Source: Dokdonella immobilis
GTDB taxonomy: Bacteria; Pseudomonadota; Gammaproteobacteria; Xanthomonadales; Rhodanobacteraceae
Direction: 5' to 3'
NCBI RefSeq assembly: GCF_900115085.1
Contig: NZ_FOVF01000010.1
Location: forward strand, 57,314 to 121,313
DNA: 64,000 bases
Shown: positions 26,570 to 35,756 of the stretch, one piece after another
Position numbering within the stretch: the first letter of the stretch is position 1
Layout of the letters: the number at the start of each line of letters is the position of its first letter
The notes under the pieces: generated by a model
What the model was told of the DNA's origin: nothing
Seen by the model: only the letters and a program-made list of their open reading frames with translations
The model's database searches: none
Made by a program: the position numbers and the translations under genes

Positions 26570-27754
26570 ATGAAACCGTTTGGAACGCCGCATCGCGGCA
26601 GCGCGATCCGCGCGATGCTGCTCGGCTCGGGCGAGCTCGGCAAGGAAGTCGCAATCGAGTTGCAGCGCTTCGCCGTGGAGGTCATCGCGGTCGACCGCTA
26701 CGCCGATGCGCCGGCCATGCAGGTGGCCCATCGCAGCCATGTCATCAACATGCTCGACGGTGCCGAGATCCGTCGCCTGGTCGCGCTCGAGCAGCCGGAC
26801 CTGATCGTGCCCGAGATCGAGGCAATCGATACGGCGACCCTGATCGAGCTCGAGCGCGAAGGCGTCAACGTCATTCCGACCGCGCGCGCCGCCTGGCTGA
26901 CCATGAACCGCGAAGGCATCCGTCGCCTCGCTGCCGAGGAACTGAACCTGCCGACCTCGGCCTATCGTTTTGTCGACAGCGAAGCGGACTACCGGACGGC
27001 GGTTGGCCAACTCGGCCTGCCGTTCGTGATCAAGCCGGTCATGAGCTCGTCCGGCAAGGGCCAGAGCCTGGTCCGCACCGAGGCCGAAATCGCCGCGGCC
27101 TGGGACCATGCGCAATCGGGCGGACGTGCCGGCAAGGGCCGCTGCATCGTCGAGGGTTTCGTTGACTTCGACTACGAGATCACCCTGCTGACCATTCGCC
27201 ACGAGGGCGGCACGAGTTTTTGCGCACCGGTCGGCCATCGCCAGGAAGCGGGCGACTATCGCGAGTCCTGGCAGCCGCAGCCGATGAGCGAGGTCGCCAT
27301 TGCCGAGGCCGAGCGCCAGGCGCGTGCGATCACCGATGCCCTCGGCGGGCACGGCCTGTTCGGGGTCGAGTTCTTCATCAGGGGCGATTCGGTGATCTTC
27401 TCCGAAGTCAGCCCGCGCCCGCACGACACCGGCCTGGTCACCCTGATCTCGCAGGAACTCTCCGAGTTCGCCCTGCACGCGCGGGCCATCCTCGGCTTGC
27501 CGATCCCGGCCATCCGCCAGCTCGGCCCCTCGGCCTCGTGCGCGGTCCTGGTCGAGGGGGACGGCAACGACATCGTCTACGCGGGCATTGCCGGGGCGCT
27601 GGCCGAAGCGGACACGGCCCTGCGCATCTTCGGCAAGCCCGAGGTACGCGGCCATCGGCGCATGGCGGTCACCCTGGCCCGCGGCGAGAGCATAGACGCG
27701 GCGCGCGACAAGGCGACGCGGGCGGCGGCGCGAATCTCGGTTTCGGTCAGCTGA
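26570..27754 (+). CDS. purT: formate-dependent phosphoribosylglycinamide formyltransferase
   Basis: The 394-residue ATP-grasp enzyme of purine synthesis that formylates GAR with formate and ATP. Visible landmarks: [19 protein letters not shown] (N-terminal fold), [32 protein letters not shown] (ATP-grasp glycine loop), [58 protein letters not shown] (metal site). Length matches E. coli PurT (392). The stop overlaps the convergent bpt stop inside the palindrome TCAGCTGA. Confidence 0.96.
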   Translation: MKPFGTPHRGSAIRAMLLGSGELGKEVAIELQRFAVEVIAVDRYADAPAMQVAHRSHVINMLDGAEIRRLVALEQPDLIVPEIEAIDTATLIELEREGVNVIPTARAAWLTMNREGIRRLAAEELNLPTSAYRFVDSEADYRTAVGQLGLPFVIKPVMSSSGKGQSLVRTEAEIAAAWDHAQSGGRAGKGRCIVEGFVDFDYEITLLTIRHEGGTSFCAPVGHRQEAGDYRESWQPQPMSEVAIAEAERQARAITDALGGHGLFGVEFFIRGDSVIFSEVSPRPHDTGLVTLISQELSEFALHARAILGLPIPAIRQLGPSASCAVLVEGDGNDIVYAGIAGALAEADTALRIFGKPEVRGHRRMAVTLARGESIDAARDKATRAAARISVSVS

Positions 27755-28466
27755 CGATGTCCGGCTCGTGGCGTTGCCAGAGCCCGTTGCGCAGGACTTC
27801 GATCGGGCGGAAGCGGATCTTGTAGTCCATCTTCACGTGCCCGGCGATCCAGAAGCCGAGATAGAGGTACTTGAGTCCGAGCTCGCGGGCCGCTGCGACC
27901 TGCCTGAGGATGGCAAAGGTGCCGAGGCCGCGCGAGCCCTCGTCCGGATCGTAGAACGTATAGACCGCCGACAGGCCGGCCTCGCAGTAGTCGGTCACGG
28001 CCACGGCAAGCAGGCGCTGGTCCTTGCGCAGTTCGATGAAGCGGGTCGGGCTCCACTCGGTGTGCAGGAAGCGCGAGAAATCCTCGGGCTGCGCATCGTC
28101 CATGCCGCCATCCGGATGCCGCCACTGCAGGTAGCGCCGGTACAGGGCAAAGCGTTCGTCGCTGAACCCGGCCGCTTCGGTGCGGACCTCGAGGTCCGCA
28201 TTGCGCTTCAGGCAGCGGCGCTGGGCGCGGTCGGCGACGAACGCGTCGACCGGAATCCGGCAGGCGATGCAGGCGCGGCAACTCGGACAATGCGGGATGT
28301 AGACGTGGCCACCGGCGCGTCGATAGCCGCGTTGCAGGCCGAGCTCATAGAGCTGGTCGAGCTGCGGCGAACTGGGATCGATGACGAGGTTCTGGGCCGT
28401 GCGTTCGGCAAAGTAACCGCAGCTATGCGGCAGGGTCTGGAACAGGCGGACGACATCGGAGCGCAT
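27747..28466 (-). CDS. bpt: aspartate/glutamate leucyltransferase
   Basis: A 239-residue Bpt-type aminoacyl-tRNA-protein transferase, which adds Leu to proteins with N-terminal Asp or Glu and so marks them for ClpS/ClpAP. Landmarks: [18 protein letters not shown], the cysteine block [66 protein letters not shown] and [20 protein letters not shown]. Length is normal. Convergent with purT, with an 8-base overlap of the coding ends. Confidence 0.95.
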   Translation of the reverse strand: MRSDVVRLFQTLPHSCGYFAERTAQNLVIDPSSPQLDQLYELGLQRGYRRAGGHVYIPHCPSCRACIACRIPVDAFVADRAQRRCLKRNADLEVRTEAAGFSDERFALYRRYLQWRHPDGGMDDAQPEDFSRFLHTEWSPTRFIELRKDQRLLAVAVTDYCEAGLSAVYTFYDPDEGSRGLGTFAILRQVAAARELGLKYLYLGFWIAGHVKMDYKIRFRPIEVLRNGLWQRHEPDIVS

Positions 28467-28594
28467 GCCTCATTGTGCACCAATGCAGGCGCCGCGGAGC
28501 AGGGCCGGGTGTCGGGGATGCAGGGAATGCTGAACGCCACGGCGACCGATCGCGGCAGGCCGGGCGCCTTCGCGGGTCGCCAGGGCAAGCCGCG

Positions 28595-28981
28595 TCAGCG
28601 CATCAGGTACGTGCTGCCGATGAGCAGGATCACGCCGCCGATCAGGGCCAGCAGGATCATGCGGATGCGCATCGAATTGGCCTTGTGCCGACCGGGGTCG
28701 GCCGGCGCGCGCGCAGCCGCCAGTTCGTCGGCGAAGCGGGTGGCCGGTTCGAGGCCGGCTTCGCGCAGGATCTCGCGGGCGCGGGTCTGGTCGTTCGAAT
28801 CGGTCACCCAGACCTGGGCCCAGCCTTCGCTTTCGCCGCGCTGGGTGTAACTGAAGCGCTTCCACTGTCCACCCTGCCAATCGCGGCGGTTGCGGATCGT
28901 CGTCGCGATGTTCGCCGCGTTCAGCAGGGCGACGACGCGTTCGACGTTTTCGTAGCGGGGCGAGGTGTAGATCTGGCGCAT
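28595..28981 (-). CDS. DUF2007-like putative signal-transducing protein with C-terminal anchor
   Basis: A 128-residue protein. The N-terminal part (MRQIYTSPRYENVERVVALL, then NAANIATTIRN, AQVWVTDSNDQTRAREIL) follows the pattern of the DUF2007 fold, a small ferredoxin-like domain with a P-II-like shape. It ends in a membrane helix (MILLALIGGVILLIGSTYLM), so it is probably tail-anchored. Function unknown. Start at 28981 is preferred over an upstream open stretch lacking the pattern. Confidence 0.75.
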   Translation of the reverse strand: MRQIYTSPRYENVERVVALLNAANIATTIRNRRDWQGGQWKRFSYTQRGESEGWAQVWVTDSNDQTRAREILREAGLEPATRFADELAAARAPADPGRHKANSMRIRMILLALIGGVILLIGSTYLMR

Positions 28982-29102
28982 GGTGGATGGTGTCCGGGAA
29001 AGCAGGGCGCAGCGCCGAGATTGCGGCTTCGGGCCGGTCCGGTGCAAGGCAGCAGGCGCCGCGGGGTCCGGCCTACATCATCGGGCGTTCGTCGATACTG
29101 GG

Positions 29103-29975
29103 CTATTTGGTGTCTTCGACCACGCGGATCAAGCCTTCCTGGGCGGTCGAGGCGACCAGCACGCCGTCGCGGGTGAAGATCATGCCGCGGGCGAGGCCGC
29201 GCGAGTGCTGCGCGCTCGGACTGTCGCAGGCGTACAGCAGCCACTCGTCGGCACGGAACGGGCGATGGAACCAGAGGGCGTGATCGAGGCTGGCCATGCG
29301 CACGTTCGGCTGCAGGTAGGAAATGGCATGCGGAAACGTGGTCGTGCCGATCAGGTGGAAATCCGAGGCATACGCGAGCAGCGAGCGATGCAAGACCGGA
29401 TTGTCGGGGACGCGGTCGACCAGGCGGAACCAGACATTCTGGTACGGCGGCTGCTTGGTCGGATTCAGCTCGTTGCGCGGGTGCACGTGGCGAAACTCGA
29501 ACGGACCGGCCTTGTTCAGCCAGCGCTTGCGCTTGGCCGGAATCTTGTCGAGCTCGTTGGCCGGCACGAGGTCGACCTGGGGCAGGTCCTCGGGCCGCGG
29601 CACCAGCGGCATCGGAAACTGGTGTTCGGCGCCGGGTTCCGGGGTCTGGAACGAGGCGGTCATGTTGAAGATCGGCTGGCCGTGCTGGATGGCGACGATG
29701 CGCCGCGCCGAGAAGCTGCCGCCGTCGCGGCTGCGCTCGACGCTGTAGATGATCGGCGCCTCGACGTCGCCGGCGCGCAGGAAATAGGCATGCAGCGAAT
29801 GCGCGTGGCGACCCGCGTCGACGGTCTGTTGGGCGGCCGACAGGGCCTGGCCGAGGACCTGGCCGCCGAACACGTAACGCGTGCCGATGTCCCGGCTCTG
29901 GCCGCGGAACAGGTTGTCCTCGAGGCGTTCGAGCTGGAGCAGGTCGATCAGTTCGCTGACTATCGATGCAGGCAT
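29103..29975 (-). CDS. tesB: acyl-CoA thioesterase II
   Basis: A 290-residue double-hotdog thioesterase that hydrolyses medium and long-chain acyl-CoA. Landmarks: LERLEDNLFRGQSRDIGTRY, VFGGQVLGQALSAAQQTV, HSLHAYFLRAGD, RSRDGGSFSARRI, YASDFHLIGTT (family Asp), and ASLDHALWFHRPFRADEWLL with the C-terminal SRGLARGMIFTRDGVLVAST. Length equals E. coli TesB (286) within a few residues. The 217-base gap behind its start (29976-30192) holds no gene I can support. Confidence 0.95.
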   Translation of the reverse strand: MPASIVSELIDLLQLERLEDNLFRGQSRDIGTRYVFGGQVLGQALSAAQQTVDAGRHAHSLHAYFLRAGDVEAPIIYSVERSRDGGSFSARRIVAIQHGQPIFNMTASFQTPEPGAEHQFPMPLVPRPEDLPQVDLVPANELDKIPAKRKRWLNKAGPFEFRHVHPRNELNPTKQPPYQNVWFRLVDRVPDNPVLHRSLLAYASDFHLIGTTTFPHAISYLQPNVRMASLDHALWFHRPFRADEWLLYACDSPSAQHSRGLARGMIFTRDGVLVASTAQEGLIRVVEDTK

Positions 29976-30192
29976 GGCGGCATTCGTTCGAAAGGGCGCT
30001 GGGAGCCTGTCGGACTTTGCTGATGGAGGCGAGAATTCGGCTGTGTGAGGGTAGATTTTCGACGATTTGCAGACCCATGGTGGTTCCATGGGTCAAAAAG
30101 CGGCGGAAATATGCACCACACAGTCGGATTCGCAGCCCGGCCAAGTAAGGTCCGGCAGACCCCTAGTATAGGCCAGCGGATGCTGCGGCGCG

Positions 30193-30774
30193 TCAATCCG
30201 CGTCCAGCGCAGCCCAGCGCGCCAGGCCGCAACGGCTGAGCACCTCGGCCCAGGGAAACATCGGCCCGGGGTCGATCCGGCGTGGCAACAGCACGGCAGG
30301 ATCGTCGATGGCCGGCTCGCGACGCCGGTCGAGTACGTCGTGGCCGGCGATCCAGTGCAGGCCGGGGAAGCGGGTCCTCAGCTGGTCGATCAATGCGAGC
30401 AGGGCATCGATCTGCGCGGCGGGATACGGTTCGGTCATCAGCTGGTGGCGGCTATCGTCCCAGTCCGGGTAGCGCCCCAGATTGACCAGCTCGATACCAA
30501 TCGAGCGCGGGTTGTAGCGGAACACGTGATGGGCCACGCGCAGGGCGCTGACGAACTGGTGGGTGCTGCCATCACGGTCGATGTAGTAATGCCCGCTGTT
30601 GCCGGTTTGCGTTTCCGGGTAGCGGATGCGCTCGCCGTATTCGCGCGCGGTGGCCAGGTCGGGCAGCTCGGTGCAGTGGATGACCACCATGTCGATGTCC
30701 GTGGACAGGCGCGTGGCCAGGCGCGGCTCGTAGGGCAGGGGCCATTCGTGGATGGGCAGTTCGGTCATGCGCAC
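30193..30774 (-). CDS. AmpD-like N-acetylmuramoyl-L-alanine amidase
   Basis: A 193-residue amidase_2 protein that would cut the muramyl-peptide bond. Zinc ligands are expected in MVVIHCTELPD, in HHVFRYNPRSIGIELVNLGR and in GHDVLDRRREP with the final RRIDPGPMFPW. The segment between GHD and DPGP is longer than in AmpD (about 20 residues). No signal peptide, so cytosolic peptidoglycan recycling is likely. Start may be 30774 or the second ATG at 30768. Upstream lies the large REP array. Confidence 0.88.
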   Translation of the reverse strand: MRMTELPIHEWPLPYEPRLATRLSTDIDMVVIHCTELPDLATAREYGERIRYPETQTGNSGHYYIDRDGSTHQFVSALRVAHHVFRYNPRSIGIELVNLGRYPDWDDSRHQLMTEPYPAAQIDALLALIDQLRTRFPGLHWIAGHDVLDRRREPAIDDPAVLLPRRIDPGPMFPWAEVLSRCGLARWAALDAD

Positions 30775-30890
30775 AGTTTCGCATGGGCGCGAGGTCAGGT
30801 GATGGCCTTGGGTGACGTGCGCCAGGACCGCGAAAGGGGGCGCGGGCTTCGATCGCCGTTCTCGCGTTTCGGCTTCGTTGTCGTTTCATT

Positions 30891-31345
30891 GTAGGAAGCG
30901 GCTTTAGCCGCGATGCTCCTCCCACAGCATTTCGAAAGGCATCGAGCCTGAAGGCTCTTCTTACGAAGGGCATGCGAAGCGTGGCGCGGGTTTCGTTGGC
31001 ACTCGGCGCGTTGCTGCTTCGTTGTTGCTTCAGCCGCGATGCTCCTCGCACAGCATTTCGAAAGGCATCGAGCCTGAAGGCTCTTCTTACGAAGGGCATG
31101 CGAAGCGTGGCGCGGGTTTCGTTGGCACTCGGCGCGTTGCTGCTTCGTTGTTGCTTCAGCCGCGATGCTCCTCCCACAGCATTTCGAAGGGTATCGAGCC
31201 TGAAGGCTCTTCCTACGAAGGGCATTCGAAGCGCGGCGCGGGTTTCGTTGGCACTTGGCGCGTAGCCGCTTCGTTGTTGCTTCAGCCGCGATGCTCTTCG
31301 GGCGTCGTATCGAAAAAGAGAATCGAACCTGAAGGTTCTTCCTAC
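30891..31345. repeat. REP array, four inverted-pair units with about 126-base period
   Basis: This fills most of the 661-base gap 30775-31435. Each unit is a left arm (gtaggaagcggcttcagccg type) and an inverted right arm (gcatcgagcctgaaggctc, then ttcctac), separated by about 20-30 bases, and units repeat at 126, 126 and 129 bases (right-arm hairpins at 30944, 31070, 31196, 31325). Arms are inverted copies of one GTAG-type REP, so this is a BIME-like cluster. The fourth unit has changed both sides of the stem. Open frames across it are repeat artefacts. Confidence 0.9.
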
Positions 31346-31435
31346 CAAAGCCGCGAAAACGGGTGCCGGCTTCGATTGCTTTCCTCGCGTTGCCACTTTG
31401 TTGTTAGCATCGCGCGTTTTCACGGAGTTCTCCCC

Positions 31436-31951
31436 ATGAAGGGAACCATCATTCTTTCGCACGGGCTCGAAAGCGGGCCGCAAGCGACCAAGGTCAGCGC
31501 CCTGGCCCGGGTTGCCGAGGAACTCGGCTGGGCCAGCATCCGGCCCGACTACCGCGATCTCGACGCCTCGCGCGAACTCGAGGCGATCACTGCGCGCACC
31601 GCCCGCTGCATCGCGGCGGCGCCGAAAACGGGCCGCGTGATCTTCGCCGGTTCGAGCATGGGCGCCTTCATCTCGGGTTTTGCCTCGACCCAGCGCGAAT
31701 GCGACGCGTTGTTCCTGATGGCCCTGCCGGTCGGCATCGAAGGCTATGCCTTCGACTACACCGCGGCCCCGGTGCCGACCGTGCTCGTGCACGGTTGGCG
31801 CGACGAGCTGTGCCCGGTCAATGCGGTCATCGAATTCGCCCGCGAGCGCAACGATACCCTGCACCTGGTCGACGACGACCATCGCCTGACCGCGCACGTC
31901 GAATTTTGCGCCGAGGCCTTTCGCCAGCAGCTGCTGAAACTGGACGCCTGA
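31436..31951 (+). CDS. small alpha/beta hydrolase (YqiA/dienelactone-like)
   Basis: A 171-residue minimal alpha/beta hydrolase. Opens MKGTIILSHGLESGP; nucleophile Ser in FAGSSMGAFISG, Asp in VLVHGWRDELCPV, His in VDDDHRLTAHVEFC, all in the right order. No signal peptide. Substrate unknown. The TGA overlaps the rlmKL ATG (TGATG), so translation is coupled. The open frame continues upstream into repeat DNA, so the ATG at 31436 is the real start. Confidence 0.85.
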   Translation: MKGTIILSHGLESGPQATKVSALARVAEELGWASIRPDYRDLDASRELEAITARTARCIAAAPKTGRVIFAGSSMGAFISGFASTQRECDALFLMALPVGIEGYAFDYTAAPVPTVLVHGWRDELCPVNAVIEFARERNDTLHLVDDDHRLTAHVEFCAEAFRQQLLKLDA

Positions 31952-34116
31952 TGTCGCAGTTCTTCGCCACCTGCCCGAAGGGCATCGAGTACCTGCTGCG
32001 CGACGAACTGGTCGCGCTCGGCGCCAGTGACGTGCACGAAGCGCTTTCGGGCGTGCACTTCAGCGGCACCCTGGCCGATGCCTATCGCGCCTGCCTGTGG
32101 TCGCGCCTGGCCAGTCGGATCCTGATGCCGCTCAGCGACTTCGCCGCGGCCGACGAGCAGGCGCTCTACGACGGTGTCCAGCAGATCGACTGGTCGCAGC
32201 ACCTCGGCGTGAACGATACCCTCGCCGTCGATGCGGTCAGCAATGCGAGCCTGCTTCGGCACACGCGCTATCTCGCGCAGAAGGTCAAGGACGCGGTCGT
32301 CGACCAGTTCCGCGACCGCGACGGCGAGCGTCCCGGGGTCGACCTCGAACGCCCGTCGATCCGCCTGAATCTTCTGTTGCGCAAGGACCGCGCCTTGCTT
32401 TCGCTCGATCTCTCCGGCACGCCCCTGCACCGGCGCGGCTATCGCGTCGGCCAGGGCGAGGCGCCGCTGAAGGAGAACCTGGCCTGCGCAATGCTGCTGC
32501 GCGCGACCTGGCCGGCCATCCATGCCGCCGGCGGTGCGCTGGTCGATCCGATGTGCGGTTCGGGCACCCTGTTGATCGAAGGGGCCCTGATGGCGGCTGA
32601 TGTCGCCCCGGGCCTCAGGCGCGATTATTTCGGCTTCCTCGGCTGGCTCGGCCACGACGCGACGCTCTGGGAGTCCCTGCTCGAGGACGCGCGCAAGCGT
32701 GCCGAAGTGGGCTTGCGCGCGTTGCCGGCGAAGTTCTACGGCAACGACCTGGACCCGCAGGTGCTCAACGAGGCCCGGCGCAATGCGCAGCAGGCCGGCG
32801 TGGTCGGCTTCCTGCATCTCGAGCGGCACTCGATCGAACACCTGCACAAGCCGGCGGAAGCCGGCGACCAGGGCCTGCTGATCTGCAATCCGCCGTATGG
32901 CGAGCGCATCGGCCAGCACGACGCGCTGGCGCCGACCTACCGCGCCCTCGGCGAACGCGCGCGCGCGGAGTTCAGCGGCTGGCGACTGGCCGTGATCACC
33001 TCCGACGAGGACCTCGGCCGCGCCATCGGCCTGCGCGCGCACAAGCGCTACGTGCTCTACAACGGCGCCCTCGAGTGCCGCTTCCTGCTGTTCGAACTAG
33101 GCGGAAAGGCGGCACCGCAGCCAGTCGCCGAAAAGCCGCTCAGCGAAGGCGCCGAAGCGGTTGCCAACCGGCTGCGCAAGACCCTGCGCCACCTGCGCAA
33201 GCGGCTCGACCGCGAGGGCGTGCATTGCTGGCGTGCCTACGACGCCGACATTCCCGAGTATTCGGCGGCGATCGATGTCTACCAGGGACAAGAGGAATCG
33301 CGCCCCGAAGCGGCGCCTTCGACCTGGCTGCACATCCAGGAATACGCAGCACCGAAGGACATTCCCGAGCATGTCGCCTCGGCGCGCCTGGCCGACCTCG
33401 TGCGTGCGGCCGGCGCCGCTTTCGAGCTGCCGCGCGAGCGCATTGCCGTGAAGACGCGCTACAAGGCCCGCGGCGGCGGCAAGTACGGACGCATGGACGA
33501 CCGTGCCCGGTTCCTCGTGGTCGAGGAGGGTGGGCTGCGATTCCGCGTGAACCTGTTCGACTACCTCGATACCGGCCTGTTCCTCGATCACCGCCCGGTC
33601 CGTGCGCGCGTTCGCGAGCTCGCTCGGGGCGGCCGTTTCCTCAACCTGTTCTGCTACACCGGAACGGCCAGCGTCTACGCCGCCGCCGGTGGCGCGCGGA
33701 CCACGACCAGCGTCGATCTCTCCGGCACGTATCTGGAGTGGGCCGCGCAGAACCTGGCCCTGAACGGCTTCGCCGGCGACGCCCATGCGCTGGTCCAGGC
33801 CGATTGCCTGCAATGGCTCGAACACGAGCGCGGCGAGTACGACCTGATCTTCGTCGATCCGCCGACCTTCTCGAACTCCAAGCGGGCCGAGGATTTCGAC
33901 GTCCAGAAGGAGCACGCACGCCTTCTCCACCTGTGTGCCGAACGCCTGGCCTTTGGCGGCCAGATCGTGTTTTCGAACAACTTCCGGCGCTTCAAGCTTG
34001 ACCCCGAGGTGGCTGAACGCTTCGTCGTGCGCGATATCAGCGCGGCCACCATTCCGTTCGACTTCACGAGAAATTCACGCATCCATCAATGTTACGAACT
34101 GCAACCGCGCGGATAA
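31951..34116 (+). CDS. rlmL: bifunctional 23S rRNA methyltransferase RlmKL
   Basis: A 721-residue fusion of RlmL (N2-methylation of G2445) and RlmK (N7-methylation of G2069). Order: N-terminal THUMP domain (FFATCPKGIEYLLRDEL), RlmL domain with DPMCGSGTLLIEGALMAA (SAM site) and ICNPPYGERIG (catalytic), then the RlmK half with FLNLFCYTGTASVYAAAGG (SAM site) and FVDPPTFSNSKRAEDFDV. Length matches E. coli RlmL/RlmKL (702). Start ATG overlaps the preceding stop. Confidence 0.95.
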   Translation: MSQFFATCPKGIEYLLRDELVALGASDVHEALSGVHFSGTLADAYRACLWSRLASRILMPLSDFAAADEQALYDGVQQIDWSQHLGVNDTLAVDAVSNASLLRHTRYLAQKVKDAVVDQFRDRDGERPGVDLERPSIRLNLLLRKDRALLSLDLSGTPLHRRGYRVGQGEAPLKENLACAMLLRATWPAIHAAGGALVDPMCGSGTLLIEGALMAADVAPGLRRDYFGFLGWLGHDATLWESLLEDARKRAEVGLRALPAKFYGNDLDPQVLNEARRNAQQAGVVGFLHLERHSIEHLHKPAEAGDQGLLICNPPYGERIGQHDALAPTYRALGERARAEFSGWRLAVITSDEDLGRAIGLRAHKRYVLYNGALECRFLLFELGGKAAPQPVAEKPLSEGAEAVANRLRKTLRHLRKRLDREGVHCWRAYDADIPEYSAAIDVYQGQEESRPEAAPSTWLHIQEYAAPKDIPEHVASARLADLVRAAGAAFELPRERIAVKTRYKARGGGKYGRMDDRARFLVVEEGGLRFRVNLFDYLDTGLFLDHRPVRARVRELARGGRFLNLFCYTGTASVYAAAGGARTTTSVDLSGTYLEWAAQNLALNGFAGDAHALVQADCLQWLEHERGEYDLIFVDPPTFSNSKRAEDFDVQKEHARLLHLCAERLAFGGQIVFSNNFRRFKLDPEVAERFVVRDISAATIPFDFTRNSRIHQCYELQPRG

Positions 34117-34190
34117 TCGATCCGGATTTCAGTCGCGATTCAGACTGCCAAACGCAAAGTGCAGGCGTTCAAGTAGAGGAGGCACCCGCC

Positions 34191-34733
34191 ATGAACGTCC
34201 GTAACGCCCGATTCAGTGTGTTTTCCGCAGCGGTCGCGCTGATTCTGGCGCTGTTCGTGGCGCCGAGCGCGTATGCCCGCGGCGGCCACCATGGTGGCCA
34301 TCACGGAGGCCACGGCAGCAACTGGGGCGTCAGCATCGGTTTCGCCGGCCCCGGCTACAGCATCGGTTATTCCGACTGCCGCCACTGCGGCGGTGGTTAC
34401 GTCAGCGGCAGCTTCTATGGCGGTTACTACGGCGGCGGCTACCCGGTCGGCTACTACGGGCCGAGCTACAGTTCGAGCTACTACGACTACTATCCGAGCT
34501 ACGGGACCTCGTACTACTACAGCTATCCGGCGTACTATCCGTCCTATCGCCACTACCGGCATGCGCCACGCCGCGTAGTCCACTATGATGGCTACTACCG
34601 CGACCACGACCGTGGACGCGACCACCGCCGTCATGATGGATATCGCGGCGACAGTCGCCATCACGACCGTGACTACAGCCGTCATGATCGTGGCTACTCG
34701 TCGCGCGCCGCCTATTACGACCGCCGTAACTGA
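34191..34733 (+). CDS. secreted Gly/Tyr/His-rich low-complexity protein
   Basis: A 180-residue protein of unknown function: a signal peptide (FSVFSAAVALILALFVAPSAYA), a His/Gly-rich start (RGGHHGGHHGGHG), a Tyr/Gly/Ser-rich middle (YGGYYGGGYPVGYYGPSY), and a C-terminal tail rich in Arg, His, Asp and Tyr (DRGRDHRRHDGYRG). It looks like an extracellular or cell-wall low-complexity protein with metal-binding potential; no domain is recognisable. GAGGAGG lies 8 bases before the ATG. A strong terminator follows. Confidence 0.75.
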   Translation: MNVRNARFSVFSAAVALILALFVAPSAYARGGHHGGHHGGHGSNWGVSIGFAGPGYSIGYSDCRHCGGGYVSGSFYGGYYGGGYPVGYYGPSYSSSYYDYYPSYGTSYYYSYPAYYPSYRHYRHAPRRVVHYDGYYRDHDRGRDHRRHDGYRGDSRHHDRDYSRHDRGYSSRAAYYDRRN

Positions 34734-34785
34734 CGGTCGCACCAGCAAAGGCCGGCACCAGTCTCGCACTGCTGTCGGACCCTCG

Positions 34786-34830
34786 GACCCCGCGGACATT
34801 TCCCCTGATTTCCGCGGGGTCTTCTTTTTT
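34786..34830 (+). terminator. intrinsic terminator
   Basis: An 11-base-pair stem (gaccccgcgga / tccgcggggtc) with a 14-base loop, followed by ttctttttt. Ends the transcript of the Gly/Tyr-rich gene and possibly rlmKL. Confidence 0.88.
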
Positions 34831-35023
34831 CGGAGATTCCCTTTCGGCTTGGCCGGCCGATCACCGCACTGGCCCGGAAGCAGCTGGGCCGACAGGCCCG
34901 AACACGGCCCGGGAGGGCGCCCCCCCCCTGACTTTCGATTCTGGTTGAATCCCTTGCCCGGTGTTACGCTGCGGCCATCAGCACCTGCGGATACCGCAGG
35001 CCGACCCAGCATCGGTAGCCAGA

Positions 35024-35686
35024 ATGTCAATGATCGACCCGCCATTGCGGGGCCACCCCGCCAAGGCGGATCGCTCCGCCATCCACTGGACGTTTTTCCG
35101 GCAGTGGCTGAAGAACCCGCTCGCGATCGCCGCGCTTTCGCCATCCAGCCGCCGGCTGGCCCGCGAGATGGTCAAGCAGCTTCCCGAACACCCGGGGCGG
35201 GTCATCGAACTCGGCGGCGGCACCGGCGTGTTCACCCGGGCGCTGCTCGAGCGCGGCGTGCATCCGAACAACCTGCTCGTGGTCGAACTCAATGAGGAAC
35301 TGCATCGACTGCTGCAGCAGCAGTTCCCCGAGGTCCACGTGGTTCGGGGCGACGCCCGCGAACTGCAGGCGATCATCGAAGGCGAAGGGTTTGCCGAAGC
35401 CGGTGGAGTCGACGCGATCCTCAGCGGCCTCGGTCTGCTCTCGATGTCGCGCGGCACCCAGCGCAGGATCCTCACCGCCGCGTTCAGCGTGCTCGGCCCG
35501 AACGGGCGCTTCATCCAGTTCACCTACGGTCCGGCCAGCCCGGTCTCGCGCGACCTGCTGACCGAACTCGGCATCAGCGTCCATCGTGGCGGCGTCGCCT
35601 GGCGCAACGTGCCGCCGGCCGCGGTCTACGTGTTCACGCGCAACCGCTCGACCTCGATTCGCGCCGTGCGCACGCACAAGCGCTGA
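35024..35686 (+). CDS. SAM-dependent methyltransferase (phospholipid N-methyltransferase-like)
   Basis: A 220-residue class I methyltransferase. The opening FFRQWLKNPLAIAALSPSSRRLA resembles PmtA-type phosphatidylethanolamine N-methyltransferases and related KsgA-like enzymes. SAM motif I is VIELGGGTGVFTRALLE, followed by LLVVELNEELH (motif II acid) and VVRGDA; the motif IV region is DAILSGLGLLSM. Substrate is not proven; ubiquinone or phospholipid methylation are alternatives. ATG at 35024 or 35030. The upstream region carries a run of nine C residues (34920-34928). Confidence 0.8.
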   Translation: MSMIDPPLRGHPAKADRSAIHWTFFRQWLKNPLAIAALSPSSRRLAREMVKQLPEHPGRVIELGGGTGVFTRALLERGVHPNNLLVVELNEELHRLLQQQFPEVHVVRGDARELQAIIEGEGFAEAGGVDAILSGLGLLSMSRGTQRRILTAAFSVLGPNGRFIQFTYGPASPVSRDLLTELGISVHRGGVAWRNVPPAAVYVFTRNRSTSIRAVRTHKR

Positions 35687-35756
35687 GAACCGGCGCCGAA
35701 TCCCCGTCACCGATCTACGCAGATGGGGGGAATCCAGGGTCGCCGTAGTGCCGAAG

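Noticed and set aside
30972..31265. Open frame of 97 codons with a repeating 42-residue peptide (LLRCCFSRDAP type)
   Set aside because: The 126-base REP period is a multiple of three, so the array keeps a frame open by itself; no ribosome site and the peptide is a translation of REP sequence.
30891..31345. CRISPR array
   Set aside because: Units are 126 bases with inverted arms and conserved spacers; no short direct repeats with unique spacers and no cas genes.
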